6,899 nucleotides of DNA from an uncultured Verrucomicrobiota bacterium (lineage in GTDB: Bacteria > Verrucomicrobiota > Verrucomicrobiia > Limisphaerales > UBA9464): the NCBI GenBank assembly GCA_903864375.1, contig CAIPFS010000466.1, positions 1 through 6,899 on the forward strand, in the 5' to 3' direction. Position numbers and translations under genes: made by a program. Numbering within the stretch: the first letter of the stretch is position 1; every line of letters starts with the position of its first letter. Shown piece by piece: positions 6,433 to 6,899 of this stretch. The notes under the pieces are model-generated. The model did not search any database and was not told where the DNA came from. It was given only the letters and a program-made list of their open reading frames with translations.

Positions 6433-6449
6433 GAGCCTGTCTGAAAAGT
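6433..6449 (+). repeat. IS terminal inverted repeat (right copy)
   Basis: GAGCCTGTCTGAAAAGT matches the reverse complement of 140-156 over its first 15 bases. It sits just beyond the 3' end of the IS5-family transposase reading frame, so it is the transposase-3' terminus of this element. Confidence 0.75.
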
Positions 6450-6540
6450 CATGAACGACCACGAATCAAGCGAGTCGGCGTAGTTAGATTTGTATCATTG
6501 CGATGTATACCATGGCCTCTGCGCTGGAGTTCGTGGTCTC

Positions 6541-6899
6541 TTAATCACGCACCAGTCGCCGCTGGCGCATTAACCAGCCAAAGGTCCGCTCGACGACCCA
6601 ACGGTGTGGCAACACCTTGAATCCTTTGATGTCATCCGAGCGTTTGATGACCTCAACCTTCAGTTTGGGGCGAAGCCCCTTGACCCATCGGGCGAAGGCG
6701 TCACCGGTATAGCCGCCATCCACCCAGAGGATGCGCCGCCAGGCGAACCAACCTAGGACGCGGCCCAGCAGCAATTGCGCGCCGTCGCGTTCAGTGGTGC
6801 TTGCCGGAGTCACGGCCACGCCCAGCACCAGCCCCAAAGTGTTCACCAGCAGGTGGTGGTTACGACCTTTGATCCGCTTGCCGGCGTCAAAGCCGACAC
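6541..6899 (-). CDS. IS5-family transposase, partial; C-terminus cut by a premature stop
   Basis: The frame enters from outside the window as GFDAGKRIKGRNHHLLV, the conserved IS5-family strand before NTLGLVLGVAVTPAS (usual VDTLGL, here Asn for Asp). The second catalytic Asp lies in LWVDGGYTG and the catalytic Glu in WVVERTFGWLMRQRRLVRD. TAA at 6541-6543 then stops translation where the family has Tyr (RDYE). The same frame continues as ETTNSSAEAMVYIAMIQI, a second TAA (6484-6486), LRRLA, and a TGA at 6466-6468. That is the usual C-terminal end, so the original gene probably ended at 6466. Loss of about 25 residues probably impairs the enzyme, though the DDE residues visible here remain. The first catalytic Asp is not in the window. 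Confidence 0.8.
   Translation of the reverse strand, partial: VGFDAGKRIKGRNHHLLVNTLGLVLGVAVTPASTTERDGAQLLLGRVLGWFAWRRILWVDGGYTGDAFARWVKGLRPKLKVEVIKRSDDIKGFKVLPHRWVVERTFGWLMRQRRLVRD

Larger units (their letters stand above)
6433..6899 (-). mobile_element. IS5-family (IS1031-like) insertion sequence, 3' part, running off the window
   Basis: The element begins with the terminal repeat GAGCCTGTCTGAAAA at 6433-6447, flanked outside by TAA (6430-6432). Inside is the C-terminal half of an IS5-family transposase on the minus strand. The element has split an older IS4-type transposase gene, so it is the later insertion. Its other end and its first catalytic Asp are outside the window. Confidence 0.75.

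Overview
The window looks like a chromosomal segment of a Verrucomicrobiota bacterium, probably of the Pedosphaera/Limisphaerales type. This is inferred from three protein styles that occur together there: a prepilin-like protein with FTLIELLVVIAII followed by a C-terminal H-x(n)-DG motif, a very large Thr/Ser/Asn/Gly-rich secreted protein made of Ig-like, OB-like and lamin-tail modules, and a secreted S1/P1-type nuclease. The three intact genes have no convincing Shine-Dalgarno sequence.

Layout. Positions 1-559 are a scrap zone. It holds the end of an IS element (terminal repeat at 140-156), an orphan GC3-rich coding fragment at 160-288, a C-terminal scrap of an IS4-family transposase on the minus strand (331-484), and a strong rho-independent terminator (512-539) serving the minus-strand gene beside it. 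Positions 560-4621 carry two minus-strand genes 42 bp apart, probably co-transcribed: a prepilin-like protein (first) and a 1043-residue multidomain secreted protein (second). A roughly 264-bp divergent intergenic region (4622-4885) contains four related 13-bp motifs and two 8-bp inverted repeats. Positions 4886-5929 encode, on the plus strand, a secreted S1/P1-family nuclease with every expected zinc ligand visible. From 5976 to the end lies a second scrap zone: an IS4-family transposase C-terminus broken by two nonsense codons, then the 3' part of an IS5-family (IS1031-like) element whose transposase is also cut by an early stop.

How it fits together. The three intact products all carry export signals. 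The large protein joins OB-like modules to a lamin-tail domain, a combination known from extracellular nucleases, but no nuclease domain is recognisable in it. The divergent neighbour is itself a secreted nuclease. A shared role in handling extracellular nucleic acid or scavenging phosphate is a reasonable but unproven inference. The cluster is bracketed by direct repeats from the same IS4-type transposase and, outside these, by inverted IS ends, so it sits as an islet between decayed mobile elements. I found no CRISPR array, tRNA, rRNA or recognised defence system.
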